A DNA stretch of 64,000 nucleotides from Seriola aureovittata (GCF_021018895.1 NC_079368.1:4185501-4249500); one strand, 5' to 3'; counted from the first letter of the stretch, positions 46,897 through 61,107 are shown. A program made the numbers and translations. Notes: generated by a model from the sequence alone, not told the origin.

Positions 46897-48397
46897 GCCT
46901 CGGGCTTCCGGCTCTATGCCTCTTGCCTCATCCGATATGCTGGCGGCAGAGTCAAAGACGGATGGTAAACATTGTTGACTAGGTGTGAGAAACAAGCTGG
47001 CTTCCTGCTAATTTGATCGTCAACGTGGGGCGCGCTGCATTGTTCCCTCTGTGACTTCTCCGTCCTGTGTTTCCCCTTCACCAAAGTGGCATTGCAGCTA
47101 CTGTAATGAGCCCACGGTGCTCAGCTGAGAGAACCTTGTTGTAATGATGTTGACAACAGCTGTCCTGGTCAGATATTGATGATTGAATTGTGTCGAGAAC
47201 CCCCGTGTTGGTTTGTGATTGCGATGCCTCCCCTTATCCAATTAGACTGGGTGAAAATTAATATTTTTCTCAGCATCTCATTTAGAAGAGAGTCAACCTC
47301 TTGCAATTATAGCGATGTATCTGACAGTAAAATCCATTAGCTTAATGAATTGATCGCCAAGGAGAGGGACATGTTAATTCAGTGAGCAGCAGTTGCTCTT
47401 TGGAGAAGTGTGCTTTACCCTCAGCAAGACTTTTCCTGCTTTCCTTCCTGTGCTGCTGGGTGACAGACGCACTGAGGGACAAGGAGAAAGTGCTGCTGTC
47501 TAGTAAAGGATTGAAAGATTATTCTGGTTTATTATAACTTAATGCTTATGTTTTTCTTTTCAATGTTTTAACCATTAATCCAGCAACGTTGATGAAAATA
47601 ACTCTGATCAGACAGGTTATACTCAGGCACCACGGTTGGCTAAACTTTTTTGGTAGAGAGAACAAAAGCACATAATAAAATTATGCCAAAGCTGCCTATA
47701 CTGCAAACATCCGTCACAGATTTGGCAGGTGTGTTCACCCTAGGTCTCGTCTCTGATTGAATTGGTTTAGATCCTCCAGGCTGCAGAACAGTAACAAGCC
47801 ACCTAATATTTGCTACTGTGTCTTAGTGCTGTCGCTTTTTCACCTGAACATGAACGGCTGCTCAAACATGGGAAAAGTTAAAATATATCTGTATTTTTTT
47901 AAAATAAATTTAGTTAGTACGCTCACATGTAAACAGTATACTGTGGACTGTGGGAGGAAGTGCTAACCAGTACTGTGCAGCCCTGACAGGGTAGTGTTGT
48001 CCCAAATCAAACACAGCCATTGTGCAGTCATTTGAAAATGAACATTTTATTTTCCTGTGTGTGCTCCCTGTGTCATGGGGCGATGTGTCCTCACTCGTCT
48101 GCCGCCGTTTTCACAAGTGTTTGAAAATGTTTGGCCCCTTCCGATCCGCTGCACAGCCAAGATGGTGACCGTTGAGGGTGGGAGGTGTCCATTGTTTCAC
48201 ACTGAACTTTTTGAGTGCACCATCCAGGTACGGCACGTTACCAATCTTGTCAATGTGAATGCACTTATGCATTCAAAACGGCAAGAGTGAGTGTGGAAGT
48301 ACATGAATTGAGACAAAGCCACAGTAAGCACATCAGGACTTGCACTCCAATGAACCGTCTCTCACCCACTGTATGGAGAAAAGTAGCAGGTCGAGCT

Positions 48398-48560
48398 GAA
48401 GGAATAATCATGACACCAAACCATCTGAGAAGTGATGTGTGGAAGCATTGTGGAATCAATGCCATAGATCTAAAAATTGTGGAGAAAAGTAGAGCTGTTT
48501 GTGTCATAGTAAGATCAGCTTGTCACTCAAATGCAGCAGCGGAGGTAATGCAAATGAACA
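48398..48560 (+). pseudogene. possible degenerate BED-finger (hAT) fragment
   Basis: In an open frame, MTPNHLRSDVWKHCGINAID followed by a KIVEKSRAVC stretch resembles the start of BED zinc fingers of hAT/ZBED proteins (VWKHFG...C). The second Cys of the finger is absent, and no catalytic or dimerisation region is found nearby. It could be chance. Confidence 0.3.
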
Positions 48561-50564
48561 GAATGACCTACAGCGTAGTTTAGGATTAAACTGCATTGAT
48601 TGCATTCAAATTTTGTCCTTATTTTGAAAAGGTGCCAGCCCCACAGAGTCAGAGAGGACAATTTGTCAAACAAGCTAAATTATTTATTTGTCCATTTGTA
48701 CAACAAATGACTTTGAAGGTGGTGAAGTTCTGTTCTGCATGTCCCTGTCAGACTCAACAATGAGATACTTATTTAAGGTACATCAGCAGTACAAGGTCAG
48801 TCAGTCGTCCTCTACTAAGCTGTTTGTTCTTCGTATGCTGCGTTGCTGTTCCGGAGGAATCTAACATGAGTGAAAAATATAATCTGATCCATTTGAGATG
48901 TTCTTTGGAGGAGGTTTAGGGGAGATAAAAAGCCTAATATAAAGTGTAATTTTTATTTTGGTTGTTTAACTGCTATCCATATCTCCAGCAGCAGCAGTGT
49001 CACAATGTCGACATGTTCTCAGATTTAGTTTGGTAAATATAATATACAGAACAGGAGCTCAAAATGGCCAAAACCACAGAAATAAATCCTTCATGTTAAT
49101 TGTGTAGTGATGTGCCCTCTCCCCTGCTTCTTAATTATTCTTCTGTACAGCTGTGCACTCTGCAGTAACGCTAAAATAAACTGAATTCACATGCAGACAA
49201 AAGTTAGGGTCAGTGGTCATATCCTCACAATGAATACGAATAAATGCTTCCTGGCCTCCAGCATAATGACGCATTATTGTGACATACTAGGGAAATAAAC
49301 ACACAAATTGTTCATTTGTGCTCTTTATCTGTTTATTCCACATTGCAGAGTCGTGGCAATTTGGTCTGAAACTGAGGCAAAAATGCAAACTTAACAATGG
49401 AGGAACTCACAATGAATCCTTCCTCTAGCTGCAGAAAATAAAATCTGGGATAGGAGTTGTTTTTGGGTTTTTTGGGGCTTTTGCTGATGCATCTCCTCAT
49501 GCTGTTGCCACCAATGCTTCTGCTTCTTAACTGAATTTAGGGTGATTAATCATTCATTTCCAGCATCTGTGCACCCTTGCTAAAACAGGCGGTGGGCCCA
49601 ACACTGGCACAAGCCGACAGAGCTCTGAAAGCCGCTCATTTATGTTGTTTGTCCTGTAGCGTATGAACAGGAAACGCTGCTGCTCTTGACTGATTACAAG
49701 ACTGAGGAGGAGAGCGGTGTCACTGATTTATTTATATTTCACTTCTTCCTCTGCAATTTGTCTGCACACACTTGGGCCCTTGACATGTTTTATCCTTGTC
49801 TTGTCAGTCTGGCTGTGGCCTCTGGGCGGCTGGATGCCAGAGAGCAGAGGGGCAGCAGCTCCGAGGCAGAGGACGTCCCGCTATAAGGTCATGCCATGTC
49901 CTGGAAAGGTGATGCGTAATAATGAAGATGAAAAGAAAGTGTTGAAATCATCCTGTTGTTATGAATAATATAGAGTGATTCAGTTTAGTTAATCGTACAA
50001 AACCAACATGCTTTTGGGGTTATCCTGCAGTGTGTCAGAGAAAATAATATTCATAGTAGAGCCTGTACCATGAGGTGCAAGTGCTGCAGTTACAGTGTAC
50101 AGTATATATCATAACCATTAGGCCTCCAGGATGCTTTTAAACGATCTCACTCACTAACTCTAACCCCAAACTTCTTAACCGAAGGGATCTTTAAACATTT
50201 ACCAAAATCAAAACACTCAAACATGTATATGGTTTATGGCCTCAAAAATCCATTATCTTATATTTATATATATATATTATTAAATGAAATATTCACTTTT
50301 AAACTTTAAAGTCTTCTGTTTCACGCATTCTCCTAAGACTATTATATTCCTCATATGTATTATTTGCTGTACCTGCAGCTCCAGGCAGAAAACAGTGTGT
50401 TGTGAAGTGGCTCCAACACACAGAACTCATCATTTATTTGCAAAGCATCAAGAGATGACACAGGAAGTATAGAGAGTACCTTACAGCTTACAGCATCCAA
50501 TATACGTAACAGCACTAAATGACAGAGGCTTTTACTTATGTACTTTAAACAGATGATCCGATAC

Positions 50565-50780
50565 CACTTTTTCCTCACTGATATTGATTCAGATACCTGA
50601 ACTTGTGCATTGGCTGATACCGAGTACCGATCGAATACCAATGTGATTTGCGCTATTTGTTGGATTGGTGCATAAAATCTCTTACTTGCCGATTGCCAAT
50701 CCAGTATTTAGGTAATTTCGGAGGAATTTTTGATACTATTATAAGAATTGGATCAACTCTTGTACTTAATTGGTGCATCC
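50565..50780. mobile_element. hAT-like non-autonomous element debris
   Basis: GGCTGATACCGAGTACCGAT and neighbouring ATCGAATACC motifs are typical of the ends of a group of fish hAT MITEs. No clean TIR pair or 8-bp target duplication was found. Confidence 0.35.
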
Positions 50781-51801
50781 ACAAACAGGAGTCTAGCGAA
50801 AATAATTGTGTAGCTGGCAAGAATCTGAAATAAGTGATCATTGGAATGCAAAAGTGGACAAACCTGAATAAAACTTAGCATTAGCTTTAAAAGTTCCTTT
50901 TCTTTTCAGTTTTACCTCAATTTCTGGGGAAGAGAATTCAAACAGGTTGGAGAGGATTTGCTGTCAGTATACCCACATGACCTCAGCTCTCATCTGTCCT
51001 GCTTGCTCCTAATGAAGACGTGGCTGAGTAAATGAGGATGAGTTGAGCCTGACTGCTTCCAAATATGAAATGTGAGCCCCTAATGGAAGCCAGGCTGAAT
51101 TAGTAATAGAAAGAGAAGACAGAAAGAATTGGCTCAGATGTGCCCGTGGAAAGGGAAATAAAAGCTTTTTGCAGCTTTCTCTCCCATATTCTCCCAACAT
51201 GCAGCACCGGCTTCACTCATATATTTTAATGAATTTCCAGGAAAAACTCTGTCAACGTGATCTGTTGTTGTTATTTATTTATTGTTGTCAAATATAATTT
51301 TGGTTTCGTGACTGGTTTAGTGAGATGTTGAGATGATATTAAATGGTTTTTCTGACTCATTGCTTGCAGAAGCTGCTCAGCGTCTGTCACTAACTCAGAT
51401 GCTTGACGTGATGAAATATTGATTAACAGCGATGAAAGGATGAAATGAGATTATTGTTTACTTGCTTTATTATATCTTGGTTGGTTTGTTTGTGCTCCCT
51501 GTAGACTCACAAAGTAAGGCTGCATTATAGTGACAAACAAAAATCCAATGTCTTATTTGTGTAAATAGTGAATTTGTGGACATCACTTTAATGTAAATTT
51601 ATTTTTCAGTCCTTATTCAGTTAGTGAATGTGGTCCAGTGTGGGTCAGACTTTCAGTTTGTAGGCCAGGCATTCAAAACAGTATCAGAACATGTCACATC
51701 TCAGGCTTTCTGAAGCATGTTCTGTTGAACTGTATTATTGCGTGTTCAGTTCTTGGTGCATCCAGGTCAATAACCATGTCTGAATTTGTCTCTTTCTCCA
51801 G

Positions 51802-51903
51802 ATGAAGTCAACAGAGGTGGACCAAGGGCTTTTCACAGACAGCTACTGCAAAGTGTGCAGCGCTCAGCTCATCTCCGAGTCCCAGAGGGTCGCCCATTAT
51901 GAG
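51802..51903 (+). CDS. zmat4: zmat4 first coding exon (zinc finger matrin-type 4)
   Basis: This exon encodes 34 residues starting with Met and containing [19 protein letters not shown] followed by AHYE, which I recognise as the N-terminus of vertebrate ZMAT4, a small predicted nuclear protein with four matrin-type C2H2 fingers. The first finger is cut by the intron: Cys16, Cys19 and His32 are present, and the last His must come from the next exon, which is outside the window. A pyrimidine-rich tract ends in an AG acceptor at 51800-51801, so the ATG is the first codon of the exon. The donor is GAG|GTGAAG at 51904, leaving phase 0. The open frame runs on past the donor to a stop near 51993, but that part is intronic read-through and does not resemble ZMAT4. 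The fish has possibly one of two zmat4 paralogues; I cannot say which. Identity rests on recalled human sequence. The rest of the gene is not in the window. Confidence 0.93.
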
Positions 51904-54900
51904 GTGAAGACTGCCGCTCACATTACCTCACATGACTCTGATACACTGTACTCTTGTGGAGTTAATGAAAGGCCTAGGGTCACGCTGCTTTGACTCCCAG
52001 AGACACGATCTATACACCTGTGCCCTGCACCTTACATAAATACATCACACACCGGGAGTTTACCCTATCATTTTTTCATTTTACCCCACTGGAGAACTAC
52101 CCTGGAAATGAAGCAATAACAACAGCAGAAATTGAACTTTGGTTGTAATTACTGCTCTTGCTTCAGTGGTGTTCATGCATATTTTCTATAACTAGCTATT
52201 AAAGGTGGCATGTATGGCATTTTAACCCCAACACATCATCTGACTCACTGATATAATTGCAGTAAATAAGCTACAAAAGCTACACTGCATATACATTCTG
52301 TTGCACCCTGCTGGCACTTCTCTCACTTTGTCTTGCAAAATGTGGAATTGTGTAAACACATGCCGCAAACATGGCGGCTATTCTAGCAGAGTGAGCGGCC
52401 AATAGTAATGTAAAAAAAACCCACGAGATCAGTTTTAATTTCACAAGAATAACCACGTCCATGCACAGAAAGCCTCTCATGTCATATTACATGTGTGTTT
52501 TGTGGCTATTTGCTGTGTTACCAGGAGTTAGATGGAGGGTTAATATCAGTTTTGTTTCTGAGCGTTCAGTGGATAGGCGGGTATTTTAGCTTGGCACAAG
52601 GGTTTGAGTTGTGGGGAGGGGGTTAGCCTCTTCCAGAGAGGAGAAATGCAATGGTTCGTATTTTCACATTGTGTCCTCTTAGCTCCTAGCAAGCTGCTGT
52701 TAAGTTTACATTCACAAATTACCTGGCTTAGTTCTGAGTCGGAAGGTGTGTGAAGCCCACAGGTGAGAGGACAGGACTTGTGGACTGTTGTTTGCAGTCA
52801 CTTGGGCTAAGCTAGCTAGCATCTTTAATAATAGCGCTTTGGTGTGTTTGCTTCATTGCACGTATGATTAGCTGGCGACTACCGTTTTAATTGCATTCAT
52901 CTGTTTCATACCCTGAACAAGATGTGAAGCTGAGCTTATTAGCACTGATTCTCTCCAGATTGTTAAGTGTTAGGAATCTGCCTTGATGAGCCGAGCCACA
53001 ACAAGACACACATGACAGCATTCAATGCAAAATGTGTCATGATGAAACATGAGATCATTTTAAAGGTTTTGGTGCATGTATTGATGCTGCCTGGGTGCAG
53101 TCACTGTCATAAAGGTTTAAGTCATGGAACAAATGTCTCTGTGCTGTAAACTCACTAATACCTCTGGCAGTTTATGGAGAAAATGATTAGTTCAGTCAGG
53201 CCAGCTACTTCATTCATGCTCAACAATCACTGGTTCATTCATCAGCTGTTTGAACACTGTTAGGGTCCAGCCATGTTTATTCAGGTGTTGAATGCAGCCA
53301 CTATAACCTGACAGTTTACTATAACTCTGCTGATATGCAAATGCAAACGCCATTGGCTCCACCACGCCAACTCCTCCTTATGTGCTAATTGTTTGGTATT
53401 TAGATTTAATGTTCATATTTTGTCTGTTCAGAGGGGTGATTACTTCTCCCAGCAGAATCCCTGCTGTTTAGCATAGGCCTATTTTCAAACCTATAATTTG
53501 TTTGCTCTGGTTCACATCAGTGGATGAGTAGCATTACTGAAATCCATGTGCGATTATACACTCTTGTCATTGGTTAGATGTGTCTAGAGCAGAGTGAGAA
53601 AGTAGACACAGGAAGAAGGTTTTATCTGCCCAAATATCACGAAGGCTATACTTTTCTTATATCAGCTGTTGGTTTTGCTCACCCACATGCTCATGTGCAA
53701 TAAGCCCCTGGTTATGTAAGCGGTTTAGATACAAATGCCTTAGCTTGACCAGATTTAAATCGCACCTTTTTGTCATCACAGACAACTTGTTCGAGAATTT
53801 GTTTGCGACCGGACTGAGAACACTTCTTCGAAAGGGTCTCATTTTGAAAACGTCCTTAGAGAGCTGTCTCAAACAAAAACCAGCAGCACAACCTTTTGTT
53901 ATAAATGGTCAAGTTTACGCCCAAATATTCAGCACACCTTCGTATACACACCTCTGATTTAGCTTGAGACACAATAGCCACACTAGTGAGCTGATCAGCC
54001 GCCTCAAGGACAGTGTGAATGAAGCAGCCAGTTTCCTTTTGTCCGTCTGAGGCTTGTCAGGTAGTGGACTTTTCTCTCCGCTGCCTCTCACTCACTGTCA
54101 CTTTGAGTTATAAGTCTGACTGCGGGCCGGCTGCTGGTGGACATCTGCAGTAACAAGAGTTGAAAGGACTCATATGAACACTGTGGTCCACTCTCAAGTA
54201 TTACCAAAGGGCAGCTGATTGTTGTTCCCTCATAGACTGGAGGGAAATGATTTGAGACCTTGAGTTTAGCATTTTTATTGATTCTGTGTTGTTGTTCCTG
54301 GTGGAGACCAGGGTAGCTGCTGAGGTGAAATCTCATCAAGGAGAAATAAAGTTTTATTAATTCTATTTGACAGTGTCACTTTGTTTGAAGTTTGCATTAG
54401 TTTGTCTTTGAGTCAACTTTTCTTCTGCAACTCTTAACAAGTCAAACTCTATTTCCTGCAGGGCGATGTGCACACTGTGCTGCAGTGGAGCGCTATTTAA
54501 AGTAGTTGTAACTGTCCATGGGTAACAGGAGAACTGCTTTGTTCTTCAGGGCGTTGCAGGAGCCAGGAAGTGGCTGTACCAATCCAAATCAAATATTCAT
54601 TTTGTTATTGTGTGGTGAATGCTGAATACAGCACTTGGCCTGTTGCCTCCTGGAGATGGGGCGTATTTAGATTCTCTTTTAGCACAGTTAGGGTCTAATG
54701 CATCATGACATGTTTGGGTCATAGTGACGACAGCAAGAACAAAAAAACAGAAGGGAAAAAAAGTGTGTGCTAACTTAAGAGGAGGTTGCTTAGCAGTTAA
54801 GAAGATGAGTTGTTTCAGTTTTGTTTGCAGATATTTGTCTGTAATCATTCCTTTTATACTGAAGATTCACTCTTTAAAGCAGTGACAACAAAATCAGAGT

Positions 54901-55265
54901 GCTTTGTTCAATATTGAGGCTGTGATATAAATTATATCTTTGGACAAAAAAAAAAAAAAAAGAGTATTTTTTCAGTGATTACTAAATAGGATGCCTGAGC
55001 TGAATGACATTGAGTGGTTAGAATTTGAACAGTTATAATAAACGTACAGATTGTCCCTGACTTGCAGCTCAGGGTTCAGCACAAAATGAGAACTTCTTCC
55101 ATCAAAATCTTCTTCCATCAGAATTGTTTGGAATAAATCAGAATAATGATGATGAGTGGTGATAGGCACTGTGGCTGAACAGACGGAAAAGACTCGAAAG
55201 AGACTATACAGATAATAAAAGCCTCAGATTGCTTCAGATGAATTGCTTGCTGGAAGTTTAATAGC

Positions 55266-55290
55266 ATTTGAAACTTTGAAACTTTGAAAC
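55266..55290. repeat. 8-bp tandem repeat, three copies
   Basis: TTTGAAAC repeated three times. Confidence 0.9.
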
Positions 55291-56015
55291 GATGTAATCA
55301 GATGGGACTGCATGCAATAACTGCACACAATCCCATTAGATGTAGCAGTTGGCCAGGTGTGGTGAGGTGCACTGTTATCCTCATTTCACTCACTCAGATC
55401 TTGTGGAATAATGTTGAATATGCACAGCACTGATATTTGGCTCTAACTGTGTCACTCCCCACAAGGAAGCAGCACAGCAGGGAGTGGGAAGTGATGATAA
55501 TAACTTGAGAACAGTTATGAGCAGTTTTTGTCTTTAAATAAATTTGATAGCAATGTCCCGTGTCCTCAGGATCAGGGCTGATCCAGGCAAATTTTAAAGG
55601 ACAGGTATCTGCTAAAATAAACCTGATCAAAGTCTCTTCCTGTCTTTACTGTCCTTGACTCCACCTCAGCCTGCTCTTTCAAAGCTGTTCTCCTTTATAG
55701 CTCCGCAGCATTTCACTACATACACAAGTGAAAATTAGACTTTGTGAATACAAAAAGTATAGGCAGTGGTGCAAGTTAGTTCTGACACACAGGTTTGCAA
55801 AATGCACACACTTTTGAACCAGGATCTTCAATATTTGGATCGAGTAGCTTGTCAAAATAAGGTGTGTTAAATTGAGTAGTCCATAGCTGACATTCCAGGT
55901 ACATACTTCATCAATATTCAGGTAAATCTAAGTATCAGATCAGACTTAGAATTAGCAAGTAACCAATATTATAGAACTTAGTACGAGATGGGCCTCAAAA
56001 CCAAGATATCCTAAT

Positions 56016-56075
56016 CAGGGTTCCAGACTAACTTTTTCACTGGTTGCACTGGTGCAACCAACTTTCTTAGTTCCA
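56016..56075 (+). mobile_element. possible hAT terminus
   Basis: CAGGGTTCCAGACTAAC followed by a 20-bp palindrome centred on CTGG (56041-56060) resembles a hAT-type left end. The other end was not found. Confidence 0.3.
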
Positions 56076-57984
56076 CAAGAGTAGGTCTTTTTTTAAATAT
56101 AGCCTATTTCTTCATGAAGGAGGCTCTGAGGCTTCCTCTTCTTTAATTATGTTAAACAAAAATGTAAAATTATATAACTATATTTTTGTAATGAGGTACA
56201 AAATTACATTCATTTTTGTAAAAACATACTAACCTAAAAACCTGTTAATGAATCATGAGGAAGTTGCAGAGTGACAGAGACACAGAGCATCAAGATAACC
56301 AATAGTACTCACTCACACACCTTCCTGCATGCACATGGCCCGAGAGGAGCAGCAGAATGGGAATAATGACAATAACAGATTCAAGGATATTTCTCACTTT
56401 GCCTGATAGTCTGAAGAACTCTCTGTTTCTCTTTCTTGTCTGTCCAATTGTTGTCAGCATATTATCGTGCGGGGACCTTAAAGTTACCACGGAGCAAAAT
56501 GACTTTTACATCAAATTGTGCTATTTGCGCAGTTAGAGACTGTGTACGCTACTCATATGCTATTAGGTCTACTACGAGATTTGAAAAATACTAGTGTGAT
56601 ATGACTATATGATATTGAAGGACATGGAGCTGAGCTCAGGCGGGCCGCGGCCCAATTTAACCCCTGGCTCTGTTTATAGGCAGAGTTTAATTTGACCATT
56701 TTGTTCTCCCCCTTAAAAGAAGTGGGGAGGGACTCAGACTTTAGGGTGATGCACCGGCCCCAGCAGGTTTTGTGCTTAAATTGCTGGAGTTTAACCTTAA
56801 ATTGCATTGAATTGGTAACAAGTTTAGAGTTGTCTGCAATGAACGGGCCACATTGCTTACTACGCACACAATGTAGCATTGCCCTCATACCTCAAGCACG
56901 GGTGCTGAGCTAGCTCAGTGTCTCTGTCTGTCCCTGTCAGCACCTGAATTCTGATGAAAGGTCAAGTAGTCAGACCGACTTATCCAGTGAAGAAAAAAAA
57001 AACTACTTTCAACTACAATGCAGTACATGCAGGGCACCAAATCAGCCTACAGTCTATAGACTATTTTGGTCGCAGGTAATGGTCGGATGATGTGCTCTAT
57101 GGCTTGTGTTTGAAGCATACTGAGGCATATAGGATAAGACTAAAAATAATATGTGATCAGAAACATTGCATCATCGTGCACTTGGCACTAAAAGGAACAA
57201 CAGGGTCTTGCAAGACATCTGTTAATATCACTGTGTAAAGATGCATAGATTGTGATGGCTACTTACTAAAACACTTTTGGTTTCAATGGCCAAAAGTAGA
57301 AAAGTGTAGTACTGACCTGATTTACCTCTGTATATATGAGATATTCTTTGAGTAGAATAAGGATTAGAATAATGTATTTATTTCTTTAAACAATGAAGCG
57401 GTTTTTAAACCTTAAAATTCATTCCATGTCTCCATACTCCCCCTCCCCTCACTCAGCTGAAACATTTTGACAGACCGCTTGTCTAACTTACACTAATATG
57501 GTGATCTCTGATCTAGTCAGTGTCCCTTTGAATTTTCATACACTGCTTTTAATCAAACTTTAAACTCTAAAGTTGCAGTCCTTGTGTGACAGCAGAGACC
57601 GGAGATGTAATTGATCTTTAAACCTCCTTTTTAAACACATCAAAGCCAGCACTCCTCTGTGGAGAGGATCAGAGTGGTCTCTGGTTCACAGTTCAAAGAC
57701 TCGTGTGGCTCATGTTAATTTATGCATCCGTCTCTTTGCATGTGTTCTGGATTGACTGTGGACTGCAGCCTCTCTTGACAGGCTGCCCTGTTACCAGCGC
57801 TGCAGGAGAGCTTTATTTAAACCACTGCCTGTTACTTCACAGAGAAAATGGAATGGGTAGTGACCTGGGAGTAGTCATTAACCAAGGTGCAGGAGTTGTA
57901 ATGTAACTGCACTGGTAGCATACTAATGTTGAGGAACCATTTTCAAACAGATATCGCAGCTCATTAAAGCAAATAAATGTGCAA

Positions 57985-58332
57985 TATCTGTCGGCTGATG
58001 ATCATTATCGGCTGTTTTTCATAAAAAATATGTGATTGCGAGATCGGAATTAATACTTCTAGTCACCGATCCCCTAAAAACCGATCACCTGTGGTCAATA
58101 CTCTGGTGTCTGCTGCTGAGAGAGGCACTGTGTGCTGTAGTCCCTCCTGCCACCATCTTGAATTTGCCGGTGCGTGATAGGCCACCAAAACAAGACAACA
58201 TGTCAGCTGTGTGGATCTAATGTCCGCCATCTGTAATGATGTCAAAAATGATCGGTGTCGGCCGTGGACCGGCCCATCTCACTCATAGATGATTGGTATT
58301 GGTATCAGTGATAGCAGCATCCCTACAACTGA
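57985..58332. mobile_element. hAT-like MITE debris
   Basis: ATCATTATCGGCTG, CACCGATCCCCTAAAAACCG, GATCGGTGTCGGCCGTGG and the terminal TGATAGCAGCATCCCTAC are the pattern of a common fish hAT MITE that starts with TAGGGATGC. The copy is degenerate. Confidence 0.45.
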
Positions 58333-58534
58333 TTATCGCCAAATAATGAATTGCTCAGTTTGCTCATTTCAGACGTGAATACATTATAACATTTGGCAAG
58401 TATGTCCCGTTTTAAAATTTTTCTCTAATAAGGTCAAGACATGCAGCCTTCCACAGCTGGATCACACTTTGCAATCTTCAGGATTACAAAATCCACAGCT
58501 GAATCTATTGCATTCTTTTTATATTATCATTTAT

Positions 58535-58800
58535 GTCCACCCATCCATCTATTTTCTGCTGCTTACCCAGGGTTGAGTCGTAGTGGCAGCAGGTTAAGCA
58601 AGGCAGCCCAGACGTCCATTTTCCAGCTCCTCCTTTGGGATACCGATGCATTCCTATGCCAGATGAGATATATAATCTCTCTGGCGTGTTCAGGGCCTCC
58701 TCCGACGGCACCCTCATGGAGCCAGACCTCGGAGGGGAGCTTGCTGATGAGTGACTGGGCCCACAAAGAGCCCTGTGGGCTCCCTCGCTGCAGGGATAGG
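58535..58800 (+). repeat. dispersed teleost repeat fragment
   Basis: CCATCTATTTTCTGCTGC, GGGTTGAGTCGTAGTGGCAG, GCCCAGACGTCCATTTTCC and GATATATAATCTCTCTGGCG follow the order of a very common fish repeat that I recall. The class is uncertain. Confidence 0.45.
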
Positions 58801-60811
58801 CATCTGGTTAGGATACATTATTTAAATATGTATACACATTATATATGTATATGATATGATAAAGGTTGAAAACAGCTGCCTGTTGCCTCTTTAAATGTAA
58901 GCTCTGTATAGGTTAAGTTAGATTTAAATGGTATGGAATCTGTTGACTGCAGCAGGTCGCTGGGAATGTGCACAATCCAGACACAACTTGGACGCTGAGT
59001 GAACATAATTTATTTAAATGAAATCAGCAGTTTTTGAGCCATGGCACAACCAAAATGAAATATATTGGTGTCCAGTTCTTTCAGTGTGATTCATTTAAAA
59101 GAGTGGGAGCCTATAAATTGTGTATTTCAGGAGCATACATGATACAAGCCACAGCAGACTACCTTTAGCACATTTCCATCCATCCACAATACTGTATGTT
59201 TTAGCCATTTCAGCCAGAATAATTTCATTTCCCTCATCCACTGACAATTCCTGTCAGCTGGTATTTTTCAGCTTGAGGGAGACTCTTTGCAAAACACCAA
59301 AATACTAATACAAAAGCTGCAGCATGTTTGACTTTTTCTGTGTTTGTTTTACTCGTACCAGGTTCACATTTTGTATTTTCACTACATTAACTCATGATTC
59401 TTCTTATAATACAGAGCATAATCATTTTCTTGGGGACTCTGGAGAAGCAGCAGCCAGCCACAGTGACTAATAGCAGTATTCGGCTGCATGGGGTTCAGTG
59501 TTTGGTTGACTTGTGCTGTACTGACTGCTGTGCTCTTTGTCCACTTCATGTCTTCACTAATTGGTTTCCATTATCTCGCTCTGCAAAGTGAATTTGCATA
59601 TCACTGTTTTATATGCTATTTTGTTTGTGCTGCCGACCGTACTACAATTGTCTCGGTCGGATTGCAAGAGGAGTAGATGGGATTGAGAGTTCAACAGATA
59701 TACAGTGTAACCTTAAAGTACATCATCAAATATAATGACTCTTAGTACATGACTCACACTGTTATCCTGCTGTGGCTTGAAAGCTTTGTTAGTAGTAGTA
59801 GTTCTGCTTCACAAAATAATATCAGTTTTTTTCTTTCATTTTTTTCTTAACTACTGGACGATCTCGCTTCTTTGGCTCTCTGAAAATATGCGAATGAAAC
59901 AGTGTGAGAAGACAAAATCACTTTTTGGTAGAACTGCACGTAACTCATCGACAGTGCAATGTGATCTGAGGGTTAGGGTTAGCCATTACTTCATTTTAAC
60001 AGGTAAAAAGCTTGGGAAATACTGTTTTGTAGCATGTGACTACACACTCGGGCCATGTGGAAAGTTTTTTTTCTGGATTCAGGGTCAGAAAGTTTGGTAT
60101 ATTAGTGAAAGCTGTTGTGGATACCGATCATCTATGCCCATGTTTCTTGTGACAGAAGGGATGTTGTTGTCATGAACCTATCTTATTATGTTGACCAAGA
60201 AGGAAAAAGCCCCCAAGTTTTATTTTCTACTGTTTAAATATGATGCTTCTACGCCTACTTCCTCTCCCCTGTATGTGAGCCACTGCCTCACACTGCACCT
60301 ATATGGCTTGTTTGCTGCAGTTCAATCAGGCTGTTGAATATGAATGAAGCTTTATATGCGTGGAGGAGACCACAGGGCCTAATAACTGCACTTGGCTATA
60401 TATCATCTGCCCTCAAGGATGCCTGCATGACTGTCCCATCCCAGTTTTCCCCCAGTTTCTAACACTTGTACGTTGCAGACACTTGCTGTCAGACTGCTGT
60501 GTCATTCAGGGTCAAATCATGTGGTTGCCGTCTGGTAATGTCCGTCATATTCATTCTTTCATCCTAAGTGAAAAACTATGGGTAATAAATCCACACTGGA
60601 GATATTAACACATGCAGATACAGACAGTAATAGTATTAGTAGTTGAGTTGAAGATGTGTGTGGAGATGAAGACGCAGTTCACTGGAGTGTAAGCTGGCGA
60701 AAGGGTAAATTGAAATGGCGAAGAAGGAGCTGTGGTGAGAGTGAAAATAGAAATGGCAGAGATTTTTAAAATGTATTCATTTGTGACCATGACATTTATG
60801 ATATTGGGAGT

Positions 60812-60905
60812 AGGGTTGTTACGATACTAGGATTTCAAACTTGTTACCGATACCCAGGAAGATACTCAATACTCGATACCATTTTCAATACCACGGGGAG
60901 AAAAA
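60812..60905. mobile_element. hAT-like MITE end
   Basis: TAGGGTTGTTACGATACTAG, TTGTTACCGATACCCAGG and CAATACTCGATACCATTTTC match the start of a recurrent hAT-type MITE. The right end was not located. Confidence 0.45.
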
Positions 60906-61047
60906 ATGACAAAGAATTAAGATGCATAAAAAAAATGTAAATAAAGATAAGAACAATAGAGACAATAACATCAATGACAACACTATTTTTAGGTTGTCTG
61001 AGGTTGTGCAAAAAAGACAAAAAACAGTAACCTTACTGTAAGGTAGG

Positions 61048-61070
61048 TGTGTGTGCGTATGTGTGTGTGC

Positions 61071-61104
<34 letters not shown>
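61048..61104. repeat. compound (GT)n-(TA)n microsatellite
   Basis: Interrupted GT/GTGC units pass into about 15 TA units. Confidence 0.95.

Positions 61105-61107
<3 letters not shown>

Larger units (their letters stand above)
33635..51801 (+). other. putative zmat4 intron 1 (non-coding)
   Basis: About 18 kb with no recognisable coding exon. It holds scattered repeats listed separately (MITE at 36.7 kb, dispersed repeats at 38.9, 39.4, 40.9, 44.8 and 45.4 kb, hAT-like debris at 50.6 kb), poly-T runs at about 34.49 and 35.11 kb, and a GT microsatellite at 39.7 kb. Stretches at 43.1-44.2 kb and 47.0-47.4 kb look repeat-poor and rich in TAAT-type motifs. The 3' end is a normal polypyrimidine tract with AG. 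That the 5' end is at 33635 depends on the uncertain exon 1. Confidence 0.5.

Noticed and set aside
59966..59982. Telomere-like GGGTTAGGGTTAG
   Set aside because: Only two units; expected by chance and no interstitial array.
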